Source: Moraxella catarrhalis
Lineage (GTDB): Bacteria > Pseudomonadota > Gammaproteobacteria > Pseudomonadales > Moraxellaceae
Reading direction: 5' to 3'
NCBI RefSeq assembly: GCF_001656295.1
Contig: NZ_LXHE01000002.1
Coordinates: 186,001-250,000, forward strand
Length of the DNA stretch: 64,000 nt
Shown here piece by piece: positions 27,652 to 37,774 of the stretch. Made by a program: the position numbers and the translations under genes. The notes under the pieces are model-generated. The model was not told where the DNA came from. It made no database searches and saw nothing but the letters and a program-made list of their open reading frames with translations. How positions within the stretch are numbered: the stretch's first letter is position 1; each line of letters starts with the position of its first letter.

Positions 27652-29676
27652 ATGAGTAAGCTAAATCCTCGCCAATTAGAAGCATTAAATCACACCCAAG
27701 GTCCGCTACTTGTACTGGCTGGTGCTGGCTCAGGCAAAACTTCGGTCATCACCCAAAAGATTGCCCATTTGATTGAAAATTGCCGTATTCCTGCCGATCG
27801 CATCACTGCAGTAACTTTTACCAATAAAGCGGCGCGTGAGATGAAATCGCGCGTCCAAAAGATTTTATCTCATGAAAAATCTCGTGGATTGACTGTTTCA
27901 ACATTTCACCAGTTTGGTCTGCAATTTTTACGCTATGAATTAAAACACACATCATTAAAACCCAATTTTTCAATTTTGGATGCAGATGACTGCCAGCGTC
28001 TGCTTGCAGAACTGATGGTGCGTGATAATTTAAGCGGTGCTGAACGCCGTGAACTGGTGCATGAAGCCATCAAGAAAATCTCTGATTGGAAAAATGATCT
28101 CATTGCACCCAAAGATGCCGCTGAAACGCTAGACGACCCTGAAGATCTTGGTTTTGTGCATTTGTATGAATTATATGAGCGTAATTTGCGAGCGTATAAT
28201 GCGGTAGATTTTGATGATTTGATTGCCATGCCTGTGCGTATCTTAAGGGAAAATCATGAGGTCAAAGATAAATGGCAAAATCGTATCCGCTATCTGCTGG
28301 TGGATGAATATCAAGATACCAATACCGCACAGTATGAGCTGATTAAATTGTTGGTTGGGCGGATTGGGCGATTTACAGTCGTGGGTGATGATGACCAGTC
28401 AATTTATACATGGCGAGGTGCCAAGCCTGAAAATATGGCACTTTTAAAGCAAGATTTCCCCAATCTTGAGGTGGTAAAACTTGAACAAAACTATCGCTCA
28501 ACCAATCACATCTTGGGTGCTGCTAATGCGGTCATCGCCAACAATGAGCATATGTTTGAAAAATCGCTTTGGTCTGATAAAGGTGATGGTGAAAAAATCC
28601 GTGTTATCACCTGTAATAATGATTTTGATGAAGCTGAACGAGTTGCCAAAGAAATTTTGACGCATCGACTACGCAATAACCAGACTTGGGATAAATATGC
28701 GGTGCTGTATCGCAGCAACTTTCAGGCTAGGGCGTTGGAAGCTCAGCTAAGGCAGCTTGAGATTCCGTATAAATTATCTGGTGGTACTTCATTTTTTGCG
28801 CGTACCGAAATCAAGGACTTGATGGGCTATCTTCGTATTATTATTAATCCTGATGATGATGCGGCATTTTTGCGAGTCATTAATACACCAAAGCGTGGTA
28901 TCGGTTCGGTGACACTTGAAAAGCTTGGACTGTTTGCACAGCACTGTGGCACATCGCTGCTTGGTGCGTGTACTCGTGCAGGTGTTAAGGACGCATTGGG
29001 TGCTAAGGCAGGTGCGACCATTGAATCTTTTGGGGAATTTATCGATCACTACACACGTGAGCTGCACGATAACAGCGATCCTATGCCTTTGGTGCGTCAG
29101 ATGATCACTGAGACAGGCTATATTGATTATGTCAAAGAAAGCTCCAAAAATCCCCAACAAGAAAAGGGACGCTTAGATAACATTGAAGCCTTATACTTAA
29201 GTATCGCTGCACTGATTAATCGAGCCGAAGATGAAGATGATAAGACGATTGATGCGGTGATTCGCAAGATGGTTTTGTTGGATATGCTTGAACAGCAACA
29301 AGAAGAAGAAAATACCAACAAAGTTAATCTGATGACGCTACATGCCGCCAAAGGTCTTGAATTTGATTATGTGTACATCATTGGCTGTGAAGAAAAACTG
29401 CTGCCGCATGTCAATTCAATCATGAGTGCTAATATCGAAGAAGAGCGTCGCTTAATGTATGTTGGTATCACCAGAGCCAAAAGTGAGCTGACTTTATTGC
29501 TATGTAAACAGCGACGATCTGGAGCGGATTTTAAGGCGGTGACACCCTCAAGATTTCTTGATGAGTTGCCAGCAGAGTATCTATCTGGTGCTGTTACCAA
29601 AAAAGAAGATTCCAAAAAAGTCGCTGAAAACTATCTGGCAAATATTCAAGCGATGCTTGCCGCCAAGAAAAAGTAA
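27652..29676 (+). CDS. rep: ATP-dependent DNA helicase Rep
   Basis: Rep is a superfamily 1 3'-5' helicase that clears proteins ahead of replication forks. The 674-residue product begins MSKLNPRQLEALNHTQGPL, with Walker A AGAGSGKT at 23-30. Later motifs are TFTNKAAREMK, DEYQDTN (motif II), GDDDQSIYTWRGA (motif III), LEQNYRS (motif IV), LMTLHAAKGLEFDYV (motif V), and EERRLMYVGITRAK (motif VI). AAGG lies before the ATG at 27652. The length equals that of Escherichia coli Rep. UvrD is the main alternative, but the KPENMALL segment favours Rep. Confidence 0.94.
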   Translation: MSKLNPRQLEALNHTQGPLLVLAGAGSGKTSVITQKIAHLIENCRIPADRITAVTFTNKAAREMKSRVQKILSHEKSRGLTVSTFHQFGLQFLRYELKHTSLKPNFSILDADDCQRLLAELMVRDNLSGAERRELVHEAIKKISDWKNDLIAPKDAAETLDDPEDLGFVHLYELYERNLRAYNAVDFDDLIAMPVRILRENHEVKDKWQNRIRYLLVDEYQDTNTAQYELIKLLVGRIGRFTVVGDDDQSIYTWRGAKPENMALLKQDFPNLEVVKLEQNYRSTNHILGAANAVIANNEHMFEKSLWSDKGDGEKIRVITCNNDFDEAERVAKEILTHRLRNNQTWDKYAVLYRSNFQARALEAQLRQLEIPYKLSGGTSFFARTEIKDLMGYLRIIINPDDDAAFLRVINTPKRGIGSVTLEKLGLFAQHCGTSLLGACTRAGVKDALGAKAGATIESFGEFIDHYTRELHDNSDPMPLVRQMITETGYIDYVKESSKNPQQEKGRLDNIEALYLSIAALINRAEDEDDKTIDAVIRKMVLLDMLEQQQEEENTNKVNLMTLHAAKGLEFDYVYIIGCEEKLLPHVNSIMSANIEEERRLMYVGITRAKSELTLLLCKQRRSGADFKAVTPSRFLDELPAEYLSGAVTKKEDSKKVAENYLANIQAMLAAKKK

Positions 29677-29694
29677 TGATTAAAACTGGCAATT

Positions 29695-29727
29695 AAAAAA
29701 GCTGCATCGCATGGATGCAGCTTTTTT
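29695..29727. terminator. Terminator between rep and betA
   Basis: A perfect 13-base stem AAAAAAGCTGCAT with its complement (29695-29707, 29715-29727), a 7-base loop and T6 lie 18 bases after rep. The symmetry also serves the converging betA pseudogene. Confidence 0.92.
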
Positions 29728-29753
29728 GCTAGCTACTTATGAGCTGCCTATTT

Positions 29754-31234
29754 TTAGATCAGCATGTCATCACTAAACGCTCTGAGTGGCTCACCGCGCA
29801 CTGTGCTTTGATTGGCTTTATAATAGCTGGCAGTTGATTTGGGTAGCTTTTGACCACGAATGGTGTCACTGATTTTTTCGGCGATCATTCGTGGTGGCGT
29901 TTAGGTTACCTGTGATAATCAGCGGTATGATCGACGCATCGACCACGCGTAAGCCTTCTAAGCCTTGGACGCGACCTTGTCCATCAACCACCGCCATCTC
30001 ATCATCACCCATCTTGCAACTACAAGAAGGGTGATAGGCAGTTTCGGCGTGATTACGCACAACCTCATCAAGCTCATTGACGGCGTTGGTGCCATTTTGG
30101 TGCCATTATAGTTAAGCGCAACAGGTAAAAAATGGTACTGGATATTTGGCCACTCAAATTCAGGGCGACTTCTGATGAATCCACCTGCTTCAAATTGATT
30201 ACTTGCGCCGATGCCTGTACCCATAAATAACCATTCGGCACCAATGGCGGGCTGGTTGTACCATTTTAGGGCAGGATAAAGCGAAACAGGGCGTTTACAT
30301 TCATACTGTAGATACATCTCAAGATGGTCTTGTAGATTTTCGCCCACGCCTGGTAGGTCTTGGACGGCGCCAATGCCAAATTCATCTAAAAGCGCCTTTG
30401 GACCGACACCTGAGCGCTGTAAGATCTGTGGTGATGCGATCACGCCAGAAGAGATGATGACTTCGCGATTGGCGTGGACGGTGATTGGGTTTTTATCATT
30501 GCCTTGTAGATACTGTACACCGATCGCGCGCTTGCCAGAAAATAACACTTTATCGGTGACAGCATGGGTTTTGATGGTCAGGTTGGGGCGGTGTTTTGCC
30601 ATATCCAAATAGCCACGCGCGGTGCTTGAGCATCGACCCTTCGGCGTGACGGTTCTGTCCATCGGACCGAAGCCTTCTTGCTGATAGCCATTCAAGTCAT
30701 CAGTACGCGGATAGCCAGCTTGTACGCCAGCTTCGACCATCGCATCGAACAGCACATTTCGACCGATTTTACTATTTTTATAAGATGTGGTGACGCTCAC
30801 AGGCCCTTGACCGCCGTGATACTCATTTTCGCCGACATCGCGAGTTTCAGATTTTTTATAATAAGGCAGTCGGCATAAGTCCAGCCTTCAAGACCGCCAA
30901 GCTTTGCCCAATTATCCAAATCCATCACATTGCCGCGGATATAGCACATCCCATTAATGAGCAATGAGCCGTCCAAGCCTTTACCGCGTCCACATTCCAT
31001 TTTGCGGTTATTCATGTGCGGCTCAGGGTCGGTGAGATATGCCCAATTATAGCGGCGACCCTGTAAAGGATAAGCTAGCGCGGCTGACATTTGAGTACGA
31101 AAATCAAGGCGATAATCAGGTCCGCCTGCCTCTAATAACAGCACAGAGACATCGCTATCTTCGGTCAGGCGAGTCGCCAAGACGTTACCTGCTGAGCCTG
31201 CGCCGACGATGATATAATCATAAGTTTGAGTCAT
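29754..31234 (-). pseudogene. betA: Choline dehydrogenase BetA, multiply disrupted
   Basis: BetA is the membrane-bound FAD enzyme oxidising choline to betaine aldehyde. The intact N-terminus shows the FAD loop [19 protein letters not shown] 4-base TGCC slip near 30866 then shifts the frame. The middle ([13 protein letters not shown] to NYNGT) continues in another frame. An 11-base unit (AATGGCACCAA) is duplicated at 30107-30086. About 80 residues present in relatives are missing at a junction near 30072/30073. The tail [17 protein letters not shown] follows, then a 2-base loss near 29890 and a last piece ending SDDMLI. The gene is certainly non-functional as read. Confidence 0.88.
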
Positions 31235-31281
31235 GTGTTTTCCTTGGTGTGAATGGGTTTGATATAAAATTTAATCGTTAA

Positions 31282-32870
31282 TCAATGATCAAACACTGAG
31301 CTAAATTCGCCCATCTCAACCTGAACAGATTTGATATGCGTATAATGATTTAATGTGGTTAGCCCATTTTCACGACCAGCGCCAGATTGCTTATAACCGC
31401 CCACAGGCATCTTAGCGTAACCGCCCACAGGCATCTTAGCGTAACCGCCCACAGGCATCTTAGCGTAACCGCCCACAGGCATCTTAGCGTAACCGCCCAC
31501 AGGCATCTTAGCGTCAGACTCGCCCCAAGTATTGATCCAGCAAATACCCGCTTCTAGCTGATGAATGATGCGATGAGCTTGATTCAGATTTGGTGTCACC
31601 ACGCCAGCTGCCAAGCCATAATCAGTATCATTGGCGCGTCTGATGACTTATTCTTCAGCTTGGTAGCTCAAAATACTCATGACTGGTCCAAAAATCTCAT
31701 CTGTGACGATGCTCATGCCATCTTGGCAGTCGGTAAATACCGTTGGTAAGACAAATGCACCAACTTCTAATGCATTGCCGTCGCCAATCTTGATGTCAGA
31801 TGCGCCAGCGCGACCACCGCCGCATAATACTGTTGCGCCTTCTAATTTGCCCTTTTCGATATAATCAAGCATTTTTTCATGTGGTTGTGGCTGACGACAG
31901 GTCTCATATTGGTTGCATCATCGATGGGGTCGCCTAAGCGAATTTTATCAACGCGCGCCTTGATGGCGAATTCAAAGTCGGATTTTAATGACTCAGGCAC
32001 AAACACGCGCGTGCCATTGGTGCAGACCTGACCTAAACTATAAAAGTTCGCCATCATTTCGATGTCTGCTGCCAGATCTATATCGGCATCTGGGCAGATG
32101 ATGAGCGGAGACTTGCCACCAAGCTCCATCGTGACTTCTTTGAGCGATGAGGCGGCAGCCGCTGCCATGACTTTTTTGCCTGTATCGACCGAGCCTGTAA
32201 ATGAGATTTTGGCAATATCAGGATGCTCGCTTAGATAAGCACCAACATCACCGCCACCTTGAACCACATTAAATACGCCATCTGGCAGACCTGCTTCGGT
32301 GTAGATTTCAGCCAGCCTCAGCGCAGTTAAAGGGGTGACTTCACTGGGCTTAAAAATCATGGCATTGCCAGCGGCAAGTGCAGGCGCTGATTTTCACAGC
32401 GCAATCTGAATCGGATAATTCCAAGCGCCGATACCCGCAACAACTCCAAGCGGCTCGCGGCGAGTATAAAAATAACTGTCTGGTCTGAGCGGTACTTGTA
32501 TGCCATCAATCGCTGTGGCAAGTCCAGCATAATACTCAAGCACATCGGCGCCTGTGACGATATCTACCGTCGTCGTCTCGCTCATGGCTTTGCCGCTGTC
32601 GGCGGTCTCAAGTTTGGCAAGCTCATCATTGCGTGCACGCAAAATCTCAACGGCTTTTAATAAAATGCGCGAACGCTTAACCACAGTCATCGCCGCCCAA
32701 ATCTTTTGACCAGCTTTGGCACTTTCGACTGCTTTATCGACATCTTGCTTACTGGCTGACTGCACTTTTGTGATCACTTCACCTGTCGCAGGATTGATGG
32801 TATCAAAGGTCTCACCACTGGTGGCATCGACATAGCGCCCATTGATATAAAGTTGTTTGGTGTCTGACAT
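31282..32870 (-). pseudogene. betB: Betaine aldehyde dehydrogenase BetB, disrupted
   Basis: BetB converts betaine aldehyde to glycine betaine with NAD(P). A start [19 protein letters not shown] at 32870 has GGAG before it, and [12 protein letters not shown] is the catalytic Glu segment. Lesions: Trp of the QIALWKSAP segment is TGA (32396-32394); a run of seven A after CACATG is six at 31877-31872, shifting frame; a TAA replaces a codon in QAEExVIRR (31650-31648). The segment AKMPVGGY, single in relatives, occurs five times at 31513-31394. It is upstream of betA on the same strand, 47 bases away. Confidence 0.88.
31394..31513 (-). repeat. Five perfect 24-base tandem repeats in betB
   Basis: The 24-base unit starting TAACCGCCCACAGGCATC on the plus strand is repeated exactly five times (31394-31417, 31418-31441, 31442-31465, 31466-31489, 31490-31513). 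In the betB frame it adds AKMPVGGY in whole units without shifting frame. Identity among copies suggests a recent or homogenised expansion, and copy number should vary between isolates. Confidence 0.95.
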
Positions 32871-33166
32871 GGTATGCTCCAAATTCATTTCACTTGTCTG
32901 TCATTAATAAACGATAAAGATGAGAAACGAGTTATCCTAATTATTATCATTATTTGTCAGTAAGTTAATAATTGATTAGATAATTTAACTTGTCATCTTT
33001 TTAAATATGGTATATCATAACAAAATTCTAAAAATTACGCAAATTATTGATTTTTATAACAATTTTTGGTTATTTTTCTGTAATTTTAAGGTGTTTTTAA
33101 ACATAATTTGTGTAATTTTTTATAAATTTATTCAACTTTAATAAATAAAATATCAAGAGTATTTTT
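32871..33166. promoter_or_regulatory. Divergent betB/betT intergenic region
   Basis: The 296 bases are strongly AT-rich with poly-T runs and hold no gene. Relatives often have the repressor gene betI next to betB and betT; none is recognisable here. Promoters for both directions are expected but I cannot name them. Confidence 0.45.
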
Positions 33167-34982
33167 TTGGATGTACAAGCTCAAGGCAGTCGTCTGAACC
33201 GTACGGTTTTCTTTTTATCTGCCGCGATTATTATCTTTTTTAGTATTTATACGATGCTGTTTAATGACAGTGCTTCTGAGATTTTAGACAGCGTATTGGC
33301 GTGGGTAAGTACTACCTTTGGATGGTATTACTTCTTTGCAGCGTCTGCTTATATTATGTTTGTGCTGATTTTGGCATGTTCGCGTTATAGCTTGACGGGA
33401 TGGTGTATGTACGCCTTGGTGGGGATTGCGCTTGGATATTTTGCGTATCGCTATAATCTGCCACTGACCATCCGCTCAGCGCTGTATCCAATGATTGGCA
33501 AAAAAAATTAACGGTCCTGCCGGTGATGCGGTGGATGTGGCTGCCATATTGGGGACGATTTTTGGGATTGCGACGACATGCGGCATCGGGGTGGTGCAGC
33601 TGAATTATGGCTTGCATGTGATTTTTGATTTGCCTGAAAATTTGCTGTGGCAGGTGATTTTGATTTCTTTGGCGGTTGCGATCACCATCGTATCGGCGAC
33701 GGCTGGCGCCTCAAAGGGCATCAAAATCTTATCAGAGCTCAATATTTATTTTGCGCTTGGTTTGATTTTGTTCATTTTATTTTTGGGGAATACTGAGTTT
33801 TTATTAAATGCCATCGTGCTCAATATTAGCGACTATATCAGCCGCTTTCCTGCGCTGACTTTGGATACTTTTGCTTATGGTCAAAACCCTAATCAAAAAC
33901 AATGGATTCAAGATTGGACGCTGTTTTTTTGGGCATGGTGGATTGCTTGGTCGCCATTTGTGGGATTGTTTTTGGCGAAAATTTCTAAAGGTCGCATCAT
34001 TCGTCAGTTTGTCATCGGTACGCTGTCGATACCGTTCATGTTTACCCTAGCGTGGCTGTCAGCCATGGGTAATGGTGCGCTGAATGAAGTGTTTAAGGGG
34101 AATATTGCGTTTGCCGAAAAAATCATCGCACGTCCTGAAATTGGTTTTTATGAGCTGTTGTCGCATTATCCTTGGTTTTCGGTGACAGCGATTTTGGCAT
34201 TTGTTTCGGGGCTGCTATTTTATGTGACTTCTGCGGATTCAGGCACGATTGTGCTTAGTAATTTTAGCTTCAAAGGCGAAAATAACGACGAGACACCGCC
34301 TTTATGGATTCGGCTATTTTGGGCGATCGCCATTGGTATGCTAACCGCTGCCATGCTTATGACTGATGGCATCAGTGCGCTCCAAAAAGCTACGATTATC
34401 ATGGGCTTACCGTTTAGTTTTGTGATGTTTTTTGTGATGACTGGGCTGTTTAAATCCTTGCGCTTAGAAGATTTTCGCGCCGAAAGTAATAAGCCAAATG
34501 CCGCACCGATCGTAGGTAATGCGGATATTGAGAATTGGCGCGAGCGTCTAACGCGGGTGACGGCTTATGCAGACGCCGATCAGGCGCGTCAAATGCTAGA
34601 TCAGTCCTGCCTACCTGCAATGCAAGCGTTGGTGTCGGAGTTTGCAAACATTGGTCTTAAGGCGTCGGTCATCCAAACCCCAAGCGAAGATGACGCCAGA
34701 CTGTACCAAGCGACTTTTACGATCAGCTTTGAAGATGAGTATGATTTTAGCTATGGCATTTATCCGGTTAAATATCCTGTGCCCAATCGCCCGACCGTTG
34801 ATGATGGTCAAGAGTTTTATTATCGACTTGAGACGCATCTATTAGAAGGTTTGCAGGGTAATGATTTGTCAGGATATAGTAAAGAGCAAGTGATCAACGA
34901 TATCTTGGACGGATACGAGCGCCATCGTGCGTTTTTGCATCTCAATCGTGAAACACCGGGCAATCGTCCTGTCTTTGAGTGA
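33167..34982 (+). pseudogene. betT: High-affinity choline transporter BetT, deleted and frameshifted
   Basis: BetT is a BCCT-family proton-coupled choline importer. The first part ([16 protein letters not shown] to ILACSRYS) joins directly to [17 protein letters not shown]. This removes about 70 residues found in Escherichia coli BetT, including a transmembrane hairpin, in frame. At 33500-33507 an A8 run replaces the expected A7 (GGC AAA AAA ATT AAC), giving a stop two codons later. The other frame resumes [17 protein letters not shown] and runs to 34982 with a typical BetT cytosolic tail. TTG at 33167 is the apparent start. It is divergent from betB. Confidence 0.85.
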
Positions 34983-34992
34983 TACATTGAGT

Positions 34993-35016
34993 AAAAGCCC
35001 CAACTTTGGGGCTTTT
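34993..35016. terminator. Terminator between betT and the MFS transporter
   Basis: AAAAGCCCC (34993-35001) and GGGGCTTTT (35008-35016) form a 9-base stem followed by T residues, 10 bases after the betT stop. Confidence 0.88.
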
Positions 35017-35027
35017 TTAGGCAAGTG

Positions 35028-36200
35028 TTAAGCGTGCTTTCGCATAAACAAAGTCACGACGCCCAAAGCAATCAGCTGAACCACCAAGATTAGACCAACG
35101 GTCCAAAGCCATTTGCCTTGAGCATAAGCCAAGGCACATGCCCACGCACCGATGAAGCCGCCGCCATAATAACCCATATAATATAGCCCTGACGCCAATG
35201 ATCGACCTTCGCTGACATGACTGGTCAAATAGCTGATGGTCGCAGACTGAGTGATGAACACGCCAGAGGACATCAAGGTCAGCCCCACAATCACCACGCT
35301 CAAAGGTGTAAATAATGTCATCAATATGCCACTAATGGATATCAAAACCGCCATAAGTATCGTAGAAGTCATCCCAAATCGTGTCACCACACGCGCGGAT
35401 AATGGCGTGATGACCATACCAATCAAATAAATGGCAAAAATATTGGCAAGGTTGGCAGGCGTGAGCAGATATGGACTTTCTGACAGATGAAGATTGATGA
35501 ATGTAAAACAGCCCACCAAGCTAAACAACACACACGCTCCCAAAAAACCACTACAAATGACGTGGGGATTCTTGGCATGCGAAAATAGCGTGGCAAATGC
35601 AGTACGAAAATTCTCAGAAATGATAAAATTTTGTGAACGGGGCAGGGATTTCCATGCCCACAGCGCACCAATCAATGTGCATATAGCCATCACCACATAG
35701 CCGTAGCGCCAACCAATAAAATGCTCCAAATGTCCGGCAAAAAACCGCCCACTAAAACCACCAAGCACCGTCCCTGAGACATAAAGTGACATCATGGTTG
35801 CAAGTTTAGAGCTGTATTCTTCACTGATATAAGCAATCAAGACCACCGTAATGCCAGGCACGCTCACCCCTTGCAAAAACCGCCAAAAAATTGCTTCATG
35901 GATACTACTTGCCATGCCAATCAGTGCTGTTGGCAGAGCGAGCATGAGCAGTGAGCCGACGATGAATGGCTTTCTACCAACAGCATCAGACATCATGCCC
36001 ATAAATGGCGATATCAGTGCAATGGCAAGCACAGTCGCACCCACCGCCATTCCTGCTTGAACTTCAGTTGCCTTAAGATCTATCATCAGTACAGGTAAAA
36101 TCGCCTGAACTGAATACACTTGCAAAAATGCAAAAAACCCAATCATGGCAATGGTGAATTTTTCACTCAAGGTTGGTAGACGGGAACGAAGGGTGGTCAT
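35028..36200 (-). CDS. Major facilitator superfamily transporter (YnfM-like)
   Basis: This 390-residue inner-membrane protein has about 12 hydrophobic segments. The MFS signature between helices 2 and 3 reads GMMSDAVGRKP, and a helix-5 region AYISEEYSSKLATMMSLYVSGTVLGG resembles the YnfM drug/arabinose efflux-like branch. The substrate cannot be named. It is a single-gene unit, convergent with betT and divergent from ubiH. Start MTTLRSRLPTLSEKF at 36200. Confidence 0.85.
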   Translation of the reverse strand: MTTLRSRLPTLSEKFTIAMIGFFAFLQVYSVQAILPVLMIDLKATEVQAGMAVGATVLAIALISPFMGMMSDAVGRKPFIVGSLLMLALPTALIGMASSIHEAIFWRFLQGVSVPGITVVLIAYISEEYSSKLATMMSLYVSGTVLGGFSGRFFAGHLEHFIGWRYGYVVMAICTLIGALWAWKSLPRSQNFIISENFRTAFATLFSHAKNPHVICSGFLGACVLFSLVGCFTFINLHLSESPYLLTPANLANIFAIYLIGMVITPLSARVVTRFGMTSTILMAVLISISGILMTLFTPLSVVIVGLTLMSSGVFITQSATISYLTSHVSEGRSLASGLYYMGYYGGGFIGAWACALAYAQGKWLWTVGLILVVQLIALGVVTLFMRKHA

Positions 36201-36332
36201 GGTCTGATTTTGGCTGAAATTTTTGTCTATTGTAGCACAGATGAGGCAAATGAGGCTTGAGCTTTGACTTTAGATCATTTTTATAATACATGTTATGTCA
36301 TTCATCAATGGCTTATTTTTGGGTTTTTGATG

Positions 36333-36366
36333 ACTTAAATGACCTAAGAACTTAAATGATCTAAGA
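36333..36366. repeat. Near-perfect 17-base tandem duplication
   Basis: ACTTAAATGAcCTAAGA (36333-36349) and ACTTAAATGAtCTAAGA (36350-36366) differ at one base and are followed by a degenerate CTACCTAAGA. They lie about 110 bases before ubiH. Confidence 0.75.
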
Positions 36367-36477
36367 TAAGCTACCTAAGAGTTATCCTGATTAAATAATC
36401 AGCCAATTTTGCCAAATTATTCTACAAAAATGCTAAAATATCGCCTTTTAATCCTTAAGATAAGCAGGAAAAATGAT

Positions 36478-37734
36478 ATGGCACAAATTCAAAAGATGGT
36501 ATTGATTGTTGGTGGTGGTCATGTCGGCTTATCATTTGCTTTATTGTTGGCACATCATGGCATTAAAAGCACACTTGTTGAGCATCATCGTTATCCGACC
36601 ATTGAGCCTGATGAAGATAACGCACGCACGCAGTACTTAGACAGCCGCAATACAGCTCTGTCACGCCGTACTGTGCAGATTTATCAAGAAATTGGGCTTT
36701 GGACACGTCTTCAGAGTCACGCCTGTCATATTGATCAAGTGAAAATCAGTGAGCTTGGCAGCTTTGGGCATGCCACCTTAAATAAAGATGAAGAAGGTGT
36801 GGAAAGCTTTGGACAAGTGATGGAAAACGCACATTTGGGCAGGCAGTTGTTATTGGCAGTTAAGGATAGCCCCTTGATTGACTTATATGATGGCACAAGT
36901 GTGATTGATATCGCTCAAGATGAAGCCCATGCAAGTATTACAGTAAAATTTAATACAGGTCAAATCAAAACCTTAACAGCGCCGCTTGTGGTGGCTTGTG
37001 ATGGGCAGCATTCGGCGGTGCGCAGTCTATTAAATATCGGTGTCGATACTCACGACTATGAGCAAGTGGGCATCGTCGGCGTGGTACAAACTGACAAAGC
37101 GCATGAACATACAGCGATTGAGCGCTTTAGTACGGCTGGACCTTTGGCGGTGCTGCCTTTAACAGATGGTATGGGCGATGGTGGTACAGGGCAGACGGCA
37201 GGTTATCGCCGCTCGGTGGTGTTTATTTGCCCAAAAGGCGAAGAAGGGCGGTATTTGAGTGATGATGAGTATTATCTTCAGACACTCCAAACAGTCTTTG
37301 GGGCGGCGGCGGGGCGATTTGTGGCGACAGGCAAGCGCGGCGCCTATCCACTGACCAAAGTACTGGCGCATCGTCAGGTTTCGGGTCGTTTTGTCATTAT
37401 GGGCAATGCTGCCCATACGCTACACCCTGTGGCAGGTCAAGGATTTAATTTGTGTCTAAGAGATGCGTATACACTGGCAAATATGCTGGCAAAAGCGGTT
37501 GTCAAAGAAGGCAGTCAGGTGGATTTGGGGCAATATGATCGCTTGATCCGTTATGAAAATGCTCGCCAAAAAGACCAAAAACGCGTCATCAAATTCTGCG
37601 ATACCGTCGTTGGTAGCTTTTGCCACCCCAATCCTGTGATGAGATTTGTGCGTAATGTGGGCTTGATTTGTTTTGATAAAGTGCCAGGCATTAAGCCTTT
37701 GGTGGCAGCTTATGCCATGGGACTTAAGTCTTGA
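36478..37734 (+). CDS. ubiH: UbiH/UbiF-family FAD-dependent monooxygenase of ubiquinone synthesis
   Basis: The 418-residue flavoprotein monooxygenase has the dinucleotide loop VLIVGGGHVGLSFAL near residue 8. The CDGQHSAVRS (DG) motif lies in the middle, and MGNAAHTLHPVAGQGFNLCLRD forms the second FAD signature near residue 310. It should hydroxylate the ubiquinone ring. UbiH is the best fit, but UbiF or UbiI cannot be excluded without comparison. I start at the ATG at 36478 with AGGAAA 7 bases before it. The lrgA-like gene follows after 40 bases. Confidence 0.83.
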   Translation: MAQIQKMVLIVGGGHVGLSFALLLAHHGIKSTLVEHHRYPTIEPDEDNARTQYLDSRNTALSRRTVQIYQEIGLWTRLQSHACHIDQVKISELGSFGHATLNKDEEGVESFGQVMENAHLGRQLLLAVKDSPLIDLYDGTSVIDIAQDEAHASITVKFNTGQIKTLTAPLVVACDGQHSAVRSLLNIGVDTHDYEQVGIVGVVQTDKAHEHTAIERFSTAGPLAVLPLTDGMGDGGTGQTAGYRRSVVFICPKGEEGRYLSDDEYYLQTLQTVFGAAAGRFVATGKRGAYPLTKVLAHRQVSGRFVIMGNAAHTLHPVAGQGFNLCLRDAYTLANMLAKAVVKEGSQVDLGQYDRLIRYENARQKDQKRVIKFCDTVVGSFCHPNPVMRFVRNVGLICFDKVPGIKPLVAAYAMGLKS

Positions 37735-37774
37735 TTTTCATTGCTCATATAGCGATACAGTATAAGGATATGTC

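Noticed and set aside
31394-31513. CRISPR array at the 24-base repeats
   Set aside because: The copies are adjacent without spacers and continue the betB reading frame. No cas gene is present.
29754-34982. Reading the bet cluster as a new operon of short novel proteins
   Set aside because: The pieces align in order with parts of BetA, BetB and BetT and join by simple lesions, so they are fragments and not new genes.
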